Positions 52,614 to 61,556 of a DNA stretch of 64,000 nt are shown here, piece after piece. A program made the position numbers and the translations under genes. Origin of the DNA: Halomonas daqiaonensis (GTDB lineage: Bacteria > Pseudomonadota > Gammaproteobacteria > Pseudomonadales > Halomonadaceae); assembly GCF_900109725.1 (NCBI RefSeq), contig NZ_FOBC01000006.1, positions 62,001 to 126,000 on the forward strand. The letters run 5' to 3'. Below the pieces are notes generated by a model. That model was not told the DNA's origin. It saw only the letters and a list, made by a program, of their open reading frames with translations, and ran no database searches. Numbering within the stretch: position 1 is the stretch's first letter; every line of letters starts with the position of its first letter.

Positions 52614-54125
52614 ATGACTCAACGCAATCGCGCCGGCAAGGCCAAGCCCACCGACGCCGGCAGCACGGAGATAGACCTGGCGCTGTTTGGCGCGCTTGGC
52701 GACCTGGCCCAGCGCAAGCTCTATCCGGCACTCTACCAGCTCGATCGCGAGGGGCTACTGGACCCCGCTACCCGCCTGCTGGGCCTGGCCCGTCAGGACG
52801 TCGACCTGGACGGTTTTCGCATGCAGGTCGAGAAGACGCTCAGGAACTACGTCAAGGGCGAGGAGCTTGAGGATGAGGCGCTGGCCCGCTTCCTGGCCCG
52901 CCTCGATTTCATCCAGCTCGACTTCACGCAGCCCGAGGGTTACGACGCCATCCGCGAGTGGCGCCAGCAGGGCCTGCTGCGTCCCATGGTGGTCTACCTC
53001 TCGGTGGCCGCGAAGATCTACGGCGATATCTGCCACCATCTCGAGGCCAGCGGCAGCCTCGACGAGCAGAGCCGGGTAGTGGTCGAGAAGCCCATCGGCT
53101 ACGACCTCGACTCCTCCGCCGAGATCAACGATGCCATCGGTGCGGTCTTCCCCGAGTCGCGTATCTACCGCATCGACCACTATCTGGGCAAGGAGACGGT
53201 GCAGAACCTCATCGCGCTGCGCTTCGCCAACCCGCTGTTCGGCACCCAGTGGAACCAGAACCATATCTCCCATGTGGAGATCACCGTGGCCGAGAAGGTC
53301 GGTATCGAGGGGCGTTGGAATTACTTCGACGAGGCCGGCCAGCTGCGCGACATGGTGCAGAACCACCTGCTGCAGCTGGTCTGCCTGATCGCCATGGACC
53401 CGCCGGCCAACCTGGATGCCGACGCCATCCGCGACGAAAAGGTCAAGGTGCTCAAGGCGCTCAAACCCTTCACCGACGACATGCTGGGACGTGACGTGGT
53501 GCGTGGCCAGTACATGGCCGGTACCACGGATGGCCAGGCCGTGCCGGGCTACCTGGAGGAGGAGGGAGCCAATACCGAGAGCCAGACCGAGACCTTCGTG
53601 GCCATGAAAACCGGGGTGGCCAACTGGCGCTGGGCCGGCGTGCCTTTCTACCTGCGCACTGGCAAGCGCATGCCGGAGAAGCTCTCGCAGATCATCATCC
53701 ACTTTCGCCAGCAGCCGCACTACATCTTCGACCCCGATCAGCGTGGCCTGGCCTCCAACAAGCTGGTGATCCGCCTGCAGCCGGAGGAGGGCATCGCGCT
53801 GGAGGTGCTGACCAAGGACAGTGGCCTGGACAAGGGCATGCGGCTGCGCCGCGGGCCCTTGTACCTGGACTTCAGCAGCGCTTTCCCCAAGACGCGGATT
53901 CCCGACGCCTACGAGCGGCTGCTGCTCGAGGTCATGAAGGGCCAGCAGTATCTCTTCGTGCGTCGCGATGAGGTCGAGCATGCCTGGCAGTGGTGCGACA
54001 ATCTGGTTGCCGCCTGGGCCGACCGCGACGAGCCGCCGCGGCGCTATCCGGCCGGTTCCTGGGGGCCGGTCGCATCCATCGCCATGATCACCCAGGATGG
54101 TCGCAGCTGGTATGAAGACTACTGA
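52614..54125 (+). CDS. zwf: Glucose-6-phosphate 1-dehydrogenase
   Basis: Zwf oxidises glucose 6-phosphate to 6-phosphogluconolactone and supplies NADPH. The 503-residue protein has the cofactor motif [19 protein letters not shown] near residue 24 (Leu where most family members have Ser), the active-site [13 protein letters not shown] near residue 186 and [22 protein letters not shown] stretch near residue 235. GGGGCGG stands just upstream of the ATG. It starts the zwf-pgl-eda operon, divergent from hexR. Its last 35 bases are duplicated in the following gap. Ordinary length. Confidence 0.95.
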   Translation: MTQRNRAGKAKPTDAGSTEIDLALFGALGDLAQRKLYPALYQLDREGLLDPATRLLGLARQDVDLDGFRMQVEKTLRNYVKGEELEDEALARFLARLDFIQLDFTQPEGYDAIREWRQQGLLRPMVVYLSVAAKIYGDICHHLEASGSLDEQSRVVVEKPIGYDLDSSAEINDAIGAVFPESRIYRIDHYLGKETVQNLIALRFANPLFGTQWNQNHISHVEITVAEKVGIEGRWNYFDEAGQLRDMVQNHLLQLVCLIAMDPPANLDADAIRDEKVKVLKALKPFTDDMLGRDVVRGQYMAGTTDGQAVPGYLEEEGANTESQTETFVAMKTGVANWRWAGVPFYLRTGKRMPEKLSQIIIHFRQQPHYIFDPDQRGLASNKLVIRLQPEEGIALEVLTKDSGLDKGMRLRRGPLYLDFSSAFPKTRIPDAYERLLLEVMKGQQYLFVRRDEVEHAWQWCDNLVAAWADRDEPPRRYPAGSWGPVASIAMITQDGRSWYEDY

Positions 54126-54203
54126 GCAGTTCAGGCTGGCCCCCGGGCCCGGTAGCGACTCTCTCAAGATCGCCATGATCACCCAGGATGACCGCAGTTG
54201 GTA
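54078..54203 (+). repeat. 35-bp direct repeat of the zwf 3' end
   Basis: The zwf bases 54078-54112 (coding [11 protein letters not shown]) recur at 54169-54203 with three changes, 91 bp further on. The second copy reads IAMITQDDRSW and then TAA. It fills the gap before pgl and looks like a tandem duplication left after unequal exchange. Confidence 0.75.
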
Positions 54204-54217
54204 AGAGGATGACTGAG

Positions 54218-54895
54218 ATGACCAACACGACCCCGTCGCCCCGTGAACAGCTTTCCCGGCAGCTGGCCGAGGCCGTGGCCGAAGCCCTGCGGGTCGATCT
54301 GGCCCGTCAGGACAATGCCCTGCTGGTGGTCTCCGGCGGCTCCACGCCGGTGCCTTTTTTCGAGGCCCTGGCGACCTGCGAGCTGCCCTGGGAGCGCGTC
54401 CAGGTGACCCTGGCCGATGAACGCTGGGTGCCCGAGGATGCCGTCGACAGCAATGCTCGCCTGGTGCGCGCGCACCTGCTGCAGGGGCCGGCCGCCCTCG
54501 CCACCTTCGTGCCGCTGACCACTGACAATCCCACGCCCGAGCAGGGTGCCGAGGCGGTGGCCGAACGCATCAATGGTCTGGCATGGCCGGCCAGCGTGGT
54601 GATCCTCGGCATGGGGGGCGACGGCCACACCGCTTCGCTTTTTCCCGACAGCCGTGAGCTCGAACTGGCCCTGACTACCGGCGCCGCGACGGTGGCGGTT
54701 CGCACGCCGAGCCAGCCTCAGCCGCGGATCACCCTGAGTGCCGACCGGCTGCATCAGGCCCATCGTCACCTGCTGCATATTACCGGCGGCGACAAGCGCG
54801 CCGTGCTGGCCCGGGCGCTGTCCGGCGATGACGTCCGCGAGCTGCCTATCCGCGCCTTTCTGGCCTGCCCGCTGGCCACGTACTGGGCCCCCTGA
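54218..54895 (+). CDS. pgl: 6-phosphogluconolactonase
   Basis: Pgl hydrolyses 6-phosphogluconolactone to 6-phosphogluconate, the step after Zwf. The 225-residue protein has the NagB-type core VVSGGSTPVPFFEALA near residue 35, the active-site LADERWVPEDAVDSN near residue 65 and ILGMGGDGHTASLFPDS near residue 130. The ATG at 54218 follows AAGAGGA. Starts at 54188 and 54209 lie in the zwf repeat copy or lack spacing. Sixteen bases separate it from eda. Confidence 0.93.
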   Translation: MTNTTPSPREQLSRQLAEAVAEALRVDLARQDNALLVVSGGSTPVPFFEALATCELPWERVQVTLADERWVPEDAVDSNARLVRAHLLQGPAALATFVPLTTDNPTPEQGAEAVAERINGLAWPASVVILGMGGDGHTASLFPDSRELELALTTGAATVAVRTPSQPQPRITLSADRLHQAHRHLLHITGGDKRAVLARALSGDDVRELPIRAFLACPLATYWAP

Positions 54896-54911
54896 GTTTC
54901 TGGAGACCAAC

Positions 54912-55586
54912 ATGACCGTCGAAAAGAGTATCGACAAGCAGCTGCCCTCGACCCGGACCACCGAACTGGACAGCATCTGCCTCAAGGCCGAAGTGATTCC
55001 GGTATTGGCCGTCCAGCGCATCGAGGATGCCGTGCCCCTGGCGCGCGCCCTCTTCGAAGGCGGCCTGACCGTGCTGGAGATCACCCTGCGCACCGACTGT
55101 GCCCTGGAGGCGATCCGCCGCATCAACGAGGCGCTGCCACATGCCAGCATCGGCGTGGGTACCGTGCTGACGCCGGCCCAGTATCGCCAGGCCGAGGAGG
55201 TGAACGCCGACTTCGTGGTGACCCCCGGCACCACCGAGGCGCTCTACCGCTACGGCGTCACCAGCCCTGTACCCATGCTGCCCGGCGTGGCGACCGTCTC
55301 CGAACTGATGACCGGCTGGCAGTACGGTTATCGTCGCTTCAAGTTCTTCCCGGCCGAGGCCAGTGGCGGTATCAAGGCCCTGAAGGCCTTCGCCGGCCCG
55401 ATTCCCGAGGCGCGTTTCTGCCCCACCGGCGGGATCGGCATCAACAATGCCGAGGACTACCTGGCGCTCAAGAACGTGATGTGCGTGGGGGGCTCCTGGC
55501 TCACACCCAAGTCCTTGATCGACGCCGAGGACTGGGACGCCATCCGCTCGTTGGCCCGCGAGGCGGCGGAGCGATTTCATCACTGA
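54912..55586 (+). CDS. eda: 2-keto-3-deoxy-6-phosphogluconate aldolase
   Basis: Eda splits KDPG into pyruvate and glyceraldehyde 3-phosphate. The 224-residue class I aldolase shows the Schiff-base lysine K144 in RRFKFFPAEASGG and the general acid/base E56 in LEITLR, with FCPTGGIG near residue 175. TGGAG precedes the ATG by six bases. It closes the zwf-pgl-eda unit; the dehydratase gene edd lies about 3 kb away on the other strand, so pathway genes are split into two transcripts. Confidence 0.95.
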   Translation: MTVEKSIDKQLPSTRTTELDSICLKAEVIPVLAVQRIEDAVPLARALFEGGLTVLEITLRTDCALEAIRRINEALPHASIGVGTVLTPAQYRQAEEVNADFVVTPGTTEALYRYGVTSPVPMLPGVATVSELMTGWQYGYRRFKFFPAEASGGIKALKAFAGPIPEARFCPTGGIGINNAEDYLALKNVMCVGGSWLTPKSLIDAEDWDAIRSLAREAAERFHH

Positions 55587-55618
55587 GCCGTTTCCCGATT
55601 CGGTAACCCTGTGTGCTC

Positions 55619-55635
55619 GACAGCGTTTTGCTGTC
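55619..55635 (+). terminator. Short hairpin after eda
   Basis: GACAGC pairs with GCTGTC around GTTTT and is followed by GTTT, 32 bp after the eda stop. A second ACCGG/CCGGT stem lies just beyond and may serve the convergent mutarotase gene. Confidence 0.5.
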
Positions 55636-55667
55636 GTTTACCCGGTCTTCAAGGCCGGTCACGGGGC

Positions 55668-56615
55668 TTATGGGATCGCTGTTTCCTCGCGGCTCAGGGT
55701 GGTGCCCAGCAGATGCTGGGCGCCGGGGACGAGCCACACCGGGTCGAGCCGGGTATTCGCCGACTCGACGCACAGGAAGTGACGGGCGGCCTCGATCGAG
55801 GTGTCCTCGGGGGGAGTAGCGCCAGGATGCCAGACCACCGCGGAATCGCTGCTCTGGCGGGCGATCCTCAGGCGGCGGGTGCCGTCGTCGAGGCACAGCT
55901 CGGCATTGCTGCGGTAGATGCGATCGAGCGGCCCGCGGACGCCCAACTCGCCTTTCTGGTCGCGCTCGGCGAAGTCGGCCAGCTTGTCCAGGTAGGTCGC
56001 GCCGGCCAGGCCCTCGACGCGACAGGCGAAGGCATCGGCGACCGCCAGGTAGCTGTGCAGGGCGCCACTGATCTTCACCGGTGTCTCCCCGACATGCTCG
56101 GTGATCAGCTCCACGTGCAGGCGCCGGGCATTGGCCTGGATCACCGCGCGGGGCACCAGCTGCCCATGCAGACGTTCCTCGGGCGACAGGTGCAACTCCA
56201 CGCCTTCCTCGTGTTCGTCCACGGCGTCGAGGCGCCACTGCGCCTTGCGCGCTGGGCCGTGCATGGGGCCGGAGCGATCCGGAGACTCGTCGGCGGTGTT
56301 CTCGTCGGCGAACCAGGGCCAGCACAGCGGGATGCCGCCACGGATTGCCCCCGGCAGCGCCTGGGGCGTGGGCGTCACCCATAGCCAGCCTCCGGCTACC
56401 ATGCCCTCGGGGCCCTGTGTGGTGCCGGCGGGGAGAGAGCCTTCAGCTGGCGCGTCTTCGGGCGCCGGATAGTAGTGAAGCACTTGCGCGCCCTGCAGTG
56501 AGACCGCCAGTTCCCCCCAGGCTTCGTTGGCCAGCCACACCTCGCGGCCGGCCCACTCGGCGCGGCGCTGGCCGGTGGTCTCGTCGAGAAGGGTTCTGAG
56601 CGAAGCGGGAATCAT
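55668..56615 (-). CDS. D-hexose-6-phosphate mutarotase (YeaD-like)
   Basis: The 315-residue protein is an aldose-1-epimerase-fold enzyme that interconverts alpha and beta anomers of hexose 6-phosphates, feeding glucose-6-phosphate dehydrogenase. Motifs are LQGAQVLHYYPA near residue 40, GIPLCWPWFADE near residue 95, MHGPARKAQWRL near residue 120 and SGALHSYLAVAD near residue 185. Its position between eda and edd fits this role. No unusual features. Confidence 0.9.
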   Translation of the reverse strand: MIPASLRTLLDETTGQRRAEWAGREVWLANEAWGELAVSLQGAQVLHYYPAPEDAPAEGSLPAGTTQGPEGMVAGGWLWVTPTPQALPGAIRGGIPLCWPWFADENTADESPDRSGPMHGPARKAQWRLDAVDEHEEGVELHLSPEERLHGQLVPRAVIQANARRLHVELITEHVGETPVKISGALHSYLAVADAFACRVEGLAGATYLDKLADFAERDQKGELGVRGPLDRIYRSNAELCLDDGTRRLRIARQSSDSAVVWHPGATPPEDTSIEAARHFLCVESANTRLDPVWLVPGAQHLLGTTLSREETAIP

Positions 56616-56695
56616 GGTGCCTCCGGGATGTTGTGATGGCGGCGTGGCCGTGGCGGAAAGTAACCGCCCAGCCTAGCATGACGGCACGATCCGAC

Positions 56696-58582
56696 TCAGG
56701 CGTCTTCTTCGTGGATCTGGCCGGCCTGGCGGGCCAGGTCGTCGGCCTCGAAGCCGCCGAAGACACCCGCGCCTTCCTCGCCGCGCATGGCCAGGTGGCG
56801 GAAGCCGCCGAACAGTTCGCGCCCCAAGCCGACGTGGTAGTGGTCCAGCTCGCCGACGCGCAGCTCGCGCTCGGCCCATTCACGGGCGTCGACCTTGGCC
56901 TCGAGGCTGCCGCTATCGGCATCCAGGCGCACGATGTCGCCGTCACGCAGCTTGGCGAGTGGGCCGCCGTCAAGTGCCTCGGGGCTGATATGGATGGCCG
57001 CGGGCACCTTCCCGGAGGCGCCGGACATGCGGCCGTCGGTGACCAGTGCCACCTTGTGGCCACGGTCCTGGAGCACGCCGAGATAGGGTGTCAGCTTGTG
57101 GAGCTCCGGCATGCCGTTGGCCTTGGGACCCTGGAAGCGCACCACGGCGATGACGTCGCGGTCCAGGTCGCCGGCCTCGAAGGCGCCCTTGAGGTCGTTC
57201 TGGTCCTCGAAGATCCGGATGGGCGCCTCGACGACGCGATGCTCGGGCTTGACCGCCGAGACCTTGATCACCCCGCGGCCCAGGTTGCCGTCGAGCACGG
57301 TGAGCCCACCGGTGGTCGCGAAGGGCTCCGCCACGCCGCGCAGCACCTCGGTATCGAGGCTTCGCTCCGGCCCCTCGCGCCACACCAGTTTGCCGTCCTC
57401 GAGGAAGGGTTCCCGCGTATAGGCGGTCAGGTCGCTGCCGAACACCGTGGAGATGTCGCTGTGCACCAGGCCGGCAGCGATCAGCTCGCGGAACAGGTAG
57501 CTCATGCCGCCGGCGGCCTGGAAGTGGTTGATGTCGGCCTGGCCGTTGGGATAGACCTGCATCAGGCTTGGCGTCACCGCGGAGAGGTCGGTGAAGTCCT
57601 CCCAGGTGATGGTCAGGCCGGCGGCGGCGGCCATGGCCACCAGGTGCAGGGTATGGTTGGTGGAGCCGCCAGAGGCCAGCAGGCCGACGATGGCGTTGAC
57701 GATGGCGCGCTCGTCGATCTGCTTGTAGAAGGGGCGGTAGTCGCCGCCGGGTTCGGTGTTACGGACCGTCTGCTCGGTGGCATAGCGGGTCAGGGCCTCG
57801 CGCATCTCTGTGCCCGGATTGACGAAGGAGGTGCCCGGCAGGTGCAGGCCCATCATCTCCATCATCAACTGGTTGGAGTTGGCGGTGCCGTAGAAGGTGC
57901 AGGTACCGGGGCTGTGATAGGACTCGGATTCCGCTTCCAGCAGGTCCTCGCGGCTCGCCTTGCCCTCTGCGTAGAGCTGGCGGATCCGCGCCTTCTCCTT
58001 GTTGGGCAGGCCGCTGGGCATGGGGCCCGCCGGCACGAACATCGCCGGAAGGTGGCCGAAACGCGCCGCGGCGATGAACAGCCCCGGGACGATCTTGTCG
58101 CACACGCCGAGGTAGAGGGCGGCGTCGAACATGTTGTGTGAGAGGCCCACGGCAGTGGCCATGGCGATGACGTCGCGAGAGAACAGCGAGAGCTCCATCC
58201 CCGGCTGGCCCTGGGTGACGCCATCGCACATGGCCGGTACGCCGCCGGCGAACTGGGCGGTGGAGCCCATGGCACGTGCGGCTTCCTTGATCACGGCCGG
58301 GAAGGTCTCCAGCGGCTGGTGGGCCGAGAGCATATCGTTGTAAGCCGAGATGATGCCGAGGTTGGCCGAATTCATCAGCTTCAGCGAATTCTTGTCCGTC
58401 TCGCCGCAGGCCGCAAAGCCGTGGGCCAGGTTGCCGCAGGAGAGCTCGCCGCGGTGCACGCCACGCTTGTGCTGGTCGGCCATGCGGCTCTCGTAGAGGG
58501 CGCGGCGCTCGGCGGAGCGCTCGCGGATACGGCGAGTGACGTCGGCAACGGTGGGATTGAGAGCGGGGGTCGTGCTGGCCAT
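56696..58582 (-). CDS. edd: Phosphogluconate dehydratase
   Basis: Edd dehydrates 6-phosphogluconate to KDPG with an iron-sulfur cluster. The 628-residue protein belongs to the IlvD/Edd family: the [4Fe-4S] cysteine motifs [20 protein letters not shown] near residue 155 and [14 protein letters not shown] near residue 190, [11 protein letters not shown] near residue 305 and [18 protein letters not shown] near residue 510. The ATG at 58582 follows GAGG. A TTGGAC/TACAAT promoter pair and a HexR-like motif lie upstream, so it is likely coregulated with zwf. Confidence 0.95.
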   Translation of the reverse strand: MASTTPALNPTVADVTRRIRERSAERRALYESRMADQHKRGVHRGELSCGNLAHGFAACGETDKNSLKLMNSANLGIISAYNDMLSAHQPLETFPAVIKEAARAMGSTAQFAGGVPAMCDGVTQGQPGMELSLFSRDVIAMATAVGLSHNMFDAALYLGVCDKIVPGLFIAAARFGHLPAMFVPAGPMPSGLPNKEKARIRQLYAEGKASREDLLEAESESYHSPGTCTFYGTANSNQLMMEMMGLHLPGTSFVNPGTEMREALTRYATEQTVRNTEPGGDYRPFYKQIDERAIVNAIVGLLASGGSTNHTLHLVAMAAAAGLTITWEDFTDLSAVTPSLMQVYPNGQADINHFQAAGGMSYLFRELIAAGLVHSDISTVFGSDLTAYTREPFLEDGKLVWREGPERSLDTEVLRGVAEPFATTGGLTVLDGNLGRGVIKVSAVKPEHRVVEAPIRIFEDQNDLKGAFEAGDLDRDVIAVVRFQGPKANGMPELHKLTPYLGVLQDRGHKVALVTDGRMSGASGKVPAAIHISPEALDGGPLAKLRDGDIVRLDADSGSLEAKVDAREWAERELRVGELDHYHVGLGRELFGGFRHLAMRGEEGAGVFGGFEADDLARQAGQIHEEDA

Positions 58583-58611
58583 GGGGCACCTCGGCATCGA
58601 GCGTCAGTTAT

Positions 58612-58639
58612 ATTGTAAACTTACTAATAAAGTGTCCAA
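58612..58639 (-). promoter_or_regulatory. edd promoter with HexR-like motif
   Basis: On the minus strand TTGGAC and TACAAT are spaced by 16 bases. The TGTAAACTTAC motif (58614-58624 on the plus strand) overlaps the -10 element and recurs before zwf. A regulator bound here would block RNA polymerase. The promoter pair is a by-eye match, not a test. Confidence 0.6.
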
Positions 58640-58715
58640 TTATTCGTCAATGTTACCTGCCATTCGGTAGTATTTGGAGTTTTATTACCGCTATTTTTAT
58701 TGTCGAGAGATCGGC

Positions 58716-60110
58716 TCACAGGCCCAGTAGCCGCATCAACCACTTGCGATACGGCGGGTTGAGCAACCCCACGGCGTTGTGGCGTGCTTGCAGGAAGACG
58801 CTGCGCTGGTGGCTGAAGCGTAGGAAGCCGGCCTCGCCCTGATAGGCCCCCATGCCGCTCTCGCCGATGCCACCGAAGGGTAGGGCGGGCACGGCGTAGT
58901 GCCATAGGGTGTCGTTGAAGACTACGCCGCCCGAGCGGCTCTGCTCCAGCAGGCGCCGGCGACGGGCAGGGTCGTCGGTAAAGGCATAAAGCGCCAGGGG
59001 GCTAGGGCCGTTGGCGACTCTGGCCAGGGCGGCGTCGAAGTCGCGCACCCCGATCACCGGCAGCCAGGGCCCGAAGACCTCCTCCTGCATGATCGCCAAG
59101 TTGGCGGTGGGGTCGATCACTAGCGTGGGGGGCAGCTTGGTGCCTTGGTTGAGCGATTGGCGCTCGCCGAGTTCGATCACCCGGCAGCCGTGATCGCGCG
59201 CCTCGTCGAGCACGCCCTCGAGCCGCTGACGCGCGGGTTCGCCGAGCAGCGCCGAGTAGTCGTTGCTGGCGGTGCCATCTGGATAGAACCCCTTGACCGC
59301 CCCGCGGATCGCCTCGATGAAGGCCGGCAGCCGCGCCGCATCGATCAGCACGTGGTCGGGGGCGATGCAGGTCTGGCCGGCGTTGAGCCACTTGCCGAAG
59401 GCGATGCGCCGGGCGGCATGTGAAAGATCGGCATCATCGGCGACGATGGCCGGGGTCTTGCCACCGAGCTCCAGGGTCACTGGCGTGAGGTTGGCGGCTG
59501 CGGCCTTGGCTACCTCACGGCCGACCCGTGGGCTGCCGGTGAACAACAGATGGTCGAAGGGCAGGGCGGCGAAGGCCCGGGCGGTGTCGGCATCGCCGGT
59601 CACCACGCGCAGCTCATCGCCGTCGAAATAACGCGCCGCGAGCTTTGCCATCAGCTCGCTGGTGGCAGGGGTCTGCTCGCTGGGCTTGATCATCACCCGG
59701 TCGCCGGCGGCCAGGGCATCCACCGCCGGCAGCAGGGCCAGGCTCCAGGGGTAGTTGGCCGGGGCGATGATGCCAACGACTCCAAGCGGTTGGCGGTAGA
59801 TGCGCGCCCGGGCCGGTTGCAATCGCCAGGGCACACCGGCGCGGCGCGGACGCATCCAGTCCTTCAGGTGCCGACGGGCATGGCCTACCGCCTGCAGCAA
59901 TGGGAACACCTCGGCCAGGCGCGTCTCGGCCTCGGCGCGGTGGCCGAAGTCCTGGTGGATCGCCTGGCTGATCTCGTCGCGGTGGTGGCGTGTCATGTCC
60001 GCCAGGTGCGCGAGGCGGTCGCGACGTGTCTCCGCCGAGGGGAAAGGCTCGGCGGCGAAGGCGTGGCGCTGCTGTTCCAGGCGCGCCTGCAGGGCGCGGG
60101 CGTCGGCCAT
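58716..60110 (-). CDS. NAD-dependent coniferyl-aldehyde-dehydrogenase-like enzyme
   Basis: The 464-residue class-3 aldehyde dehydrogenase has IIAPANYPWSLALLPAVDAL near residue 110, the catalytic Glu in LELGGKTPAI near residue 210 and nucleophile Cys in AGQTCIAPDHV near residue 244. The ATG at 60110 follows AGGGAGA. In-frame codons to 60650 run back across the next gene's region and are rejected. The pattern fits CalB-type coniferyl aldehyde dehydrogenases, but the substrate range of this family is broad. It is divergent from the GNAT-like gene. Confidence 0.82.
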   Translation of the reverse strand: MADARALQARLEQQRHAFAAEPFPSAETRRDRLAHLADMTRHHRDEISQAIHQDFGHRAEAETRLAEVFPLLQAVGHARRHLKDWMRPRRAGVPWRLQPARARIYRQPLGVVGIIAPANYPWSLALLPAVDALAAGDRVMIKPSEQTPATSELMAKLAARYFDGDELRVVTGDADTARAFAALPFDHLLFTGSPRVGREVAKAAAANLTPVTLELGGKTPAIVADDADLSHAARRIAFGKWLNAGQTCIAPDHVLIDAARLPAFIEAIRGAVKGFYPDGTASNDYSALLGEPARQRLEGVLDEARDHGCRVIELGERQSLNQGTKLPPTLVIDPTANLAIMQEEVFGPWLPVIGVRDFDAALARVANGPSPLALYAFTDDPARRRRLLEQSRSGGVVFNDTLWHYAVPALPFGGIGESGMGAYQGEAGFLRFSHQRSVFLQARHNAVGLLNPPYRKWLMRLLGL

Positions 60111-60221
60111 GCGCGTCTCCCTGGTCAGTGGTGGCATCGGTGAAAGGGTCTGCGCACAATGGTGGCGCAATGCCAGCGGCTTGTCAGCCGCAGGCCACCT
60201 TATATTACCCCGGGAGTCCCC

Positions 60222-61361
60222 ATGTCGGAGCTGGTCCTGAGCGAACTGCCCGCCATCGAAGCGGTGTCGGCCGCAGCCTGGAACGCCCTGGCCGGCGACG
60301 ACCATCCCTTCCTGCGCCACGAGTTCCTGCATGCCCTGGAGGCCAGCGGCGCGGTGAGTCCCGCCACCGGCTGGGAGCCGCGCCACCTGACACTGTGGCA
60401 GGGCGATGCGCTGGTCGGCGCCATGCCGCACTACCACAAGCATAATTCCTACGGTGAATACGTCTTCGACTGGGGCTGGGCAGATGCCTGGGAGCGTGCC
60501 GGCGGCGATTACTATCCCAAAGGGCTCTCGGCAATTCCCTTCACTCCGGCCCCGGGGCCGCGCTTGGCCCTGGCGTCGCACATCGATCCCTTTGCCGCCC
60601 GCCGGGTGCTGGCCGAGGCCTGGGAAGCCAGCGAGCTGTCGAGCTGGCACCTGCTGTTTGCCGAGCCGAGCGAGGTCGAATCCTGGCAGGCCGCTTGTCC
60701 GTCACTGTTGGCGCGTTACGGCGTGCAGTTCCAGTGGCGCGATCGTGGCTTCGGCGACTTCGAGGGCTTCCTGGCCGCCCTGACGGCGAAGCGGCGCAAG
60801 ACGATTCGCCGCGAACGGCGCCTGGTGGCCGACCAGGGCCTGACCCTGCATCGCCTGGAGGGGGAGGCCATCGATGCGGCGGCGATGGCCCACTTCTTCC
60901 GCTGCTACGAGATCACCTACCTGGAACGCGGTCGCCACGGCTACCTCGGCCTCGACTTCTTCGAGCGCCTGCGTTGGACCCTGTCCGAGTCGTTGCTGCT
61001 GATTCAGGCCCGACTGGAAGGGAGGCCGGTGGCCGCCGCGCTCTGCCTGCAGGGCGCGCGCACCCTCTACGGGCGTTACTGGGGCAGCGAGGTGCTGGCC
61101 GATTGCCTGCACTTCGAGGCCTGCTACTACCAGGGCATCGAGCATTGTCTCGAACGCGGTCTGACCCTCTTCGACCCGGGGACCCAGGGAGAGCACAAGC
61201 TCGCCCGGGGCTTCGCTCCGAGGCGGCTCACCTCACTGCATCATATTGCCGACCCGCGCCTGCGCGACGCCGTTTCGCGCTTCTGCACCGAGGAACAGGC
61301 TCATGTCGAGGCCTACTGCCGGGCGGCGGAAGCGGCACTTCCATACAGGAGAGATTGCTAA
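60222..61361 (+). CDS. GNAT-fold protein of the DUF482/COG3146 family
   Basis: This 379-residue protein is of the FemAB-like GNAT type, with FLRHEFLHALEASGAVSPAT near residue 25, PHYHKHNSYGEYVFDWGWAD near residue 70, RRKTIRRERRLV near residue 190 and FDPGTQGEHKLARGFAPRRL near residue 320. Such proteins are predicted acyltransferases or peptide-bond-forming enzymes acting on aminoacyl donors. The ATG at 60222 follows GGGAG. It has no obvious operon partner, and its function is not established. Confidence 0.8.
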   Translation: MSELVLSELPAIEAVSAAAWNALAGDDHPFLRHEFLHALEASGAVSPATGWEPRHLTLWQGDALVGAMPHYHKHNSYGEYVFDWGWADAWERAGGDYYPKGLSAIPFTPAPGPRLALASHIDPFAARRVLAEAWEASELSSWHLLFAEPSEVESWQAACPSLLARYGVQFQWRDRGFGDFEGFLAALTAKRRKTIRRERRLVADQGLTLHRLEGEAIDAAAMAHFFRCYEITYLERGRHGYLGLDFFERLRWTLSESLLLIQARLEGRPVAAALCLQGARTLYGRYWGSEVLADCLHFEACYYQGIEHCLERGLTLFDPGTQGEHKLARGFAPRRLTSLHHIADPRLRDAVSRFCTEEQAHVEAYCRAAEAALPYRRDC

Positions 61362-61398
61362 GCGGCTGCTATACTCCAATTCGAAAATGTAACGAGAC

Positions 61399-61415
61399 TG
61401 TTTCAAAATGTTTCA
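61399..61415. promoter_or_regulatory. Two TGTTTCA boxes ten bases apart before the sigma-54 activator
   Basis: TGTTTCA occurs at 61399-61405 and 61409-61415, one helical turn apart, about 140 bp before the activator gene. Same-phase direct repeats are a common arrangement for regulator binding. The bound protein is unknown. Confidence 0.35.
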
Positions 61416-61556
61416 TTAACGTTCTGTGATTGGTCTCTGATGCATGGCCCAGGCAGGGAGTGAGAGTTAGTGATGTTGATGCTGATGGAGACTGTGTGGT
61501 CCTGATGCTTGGCACACAAGGCAATTCGCTGCAGACAAGGAGTGAGGTGAGATGCA

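Noticed and set aside
61511..61536. TTGGCAC followed by CAATTCGC before the sigma-54 activator gene, considered as a second sigma-54 promoter
   Set aside because: The -12 GC element is missing at the required spacing.
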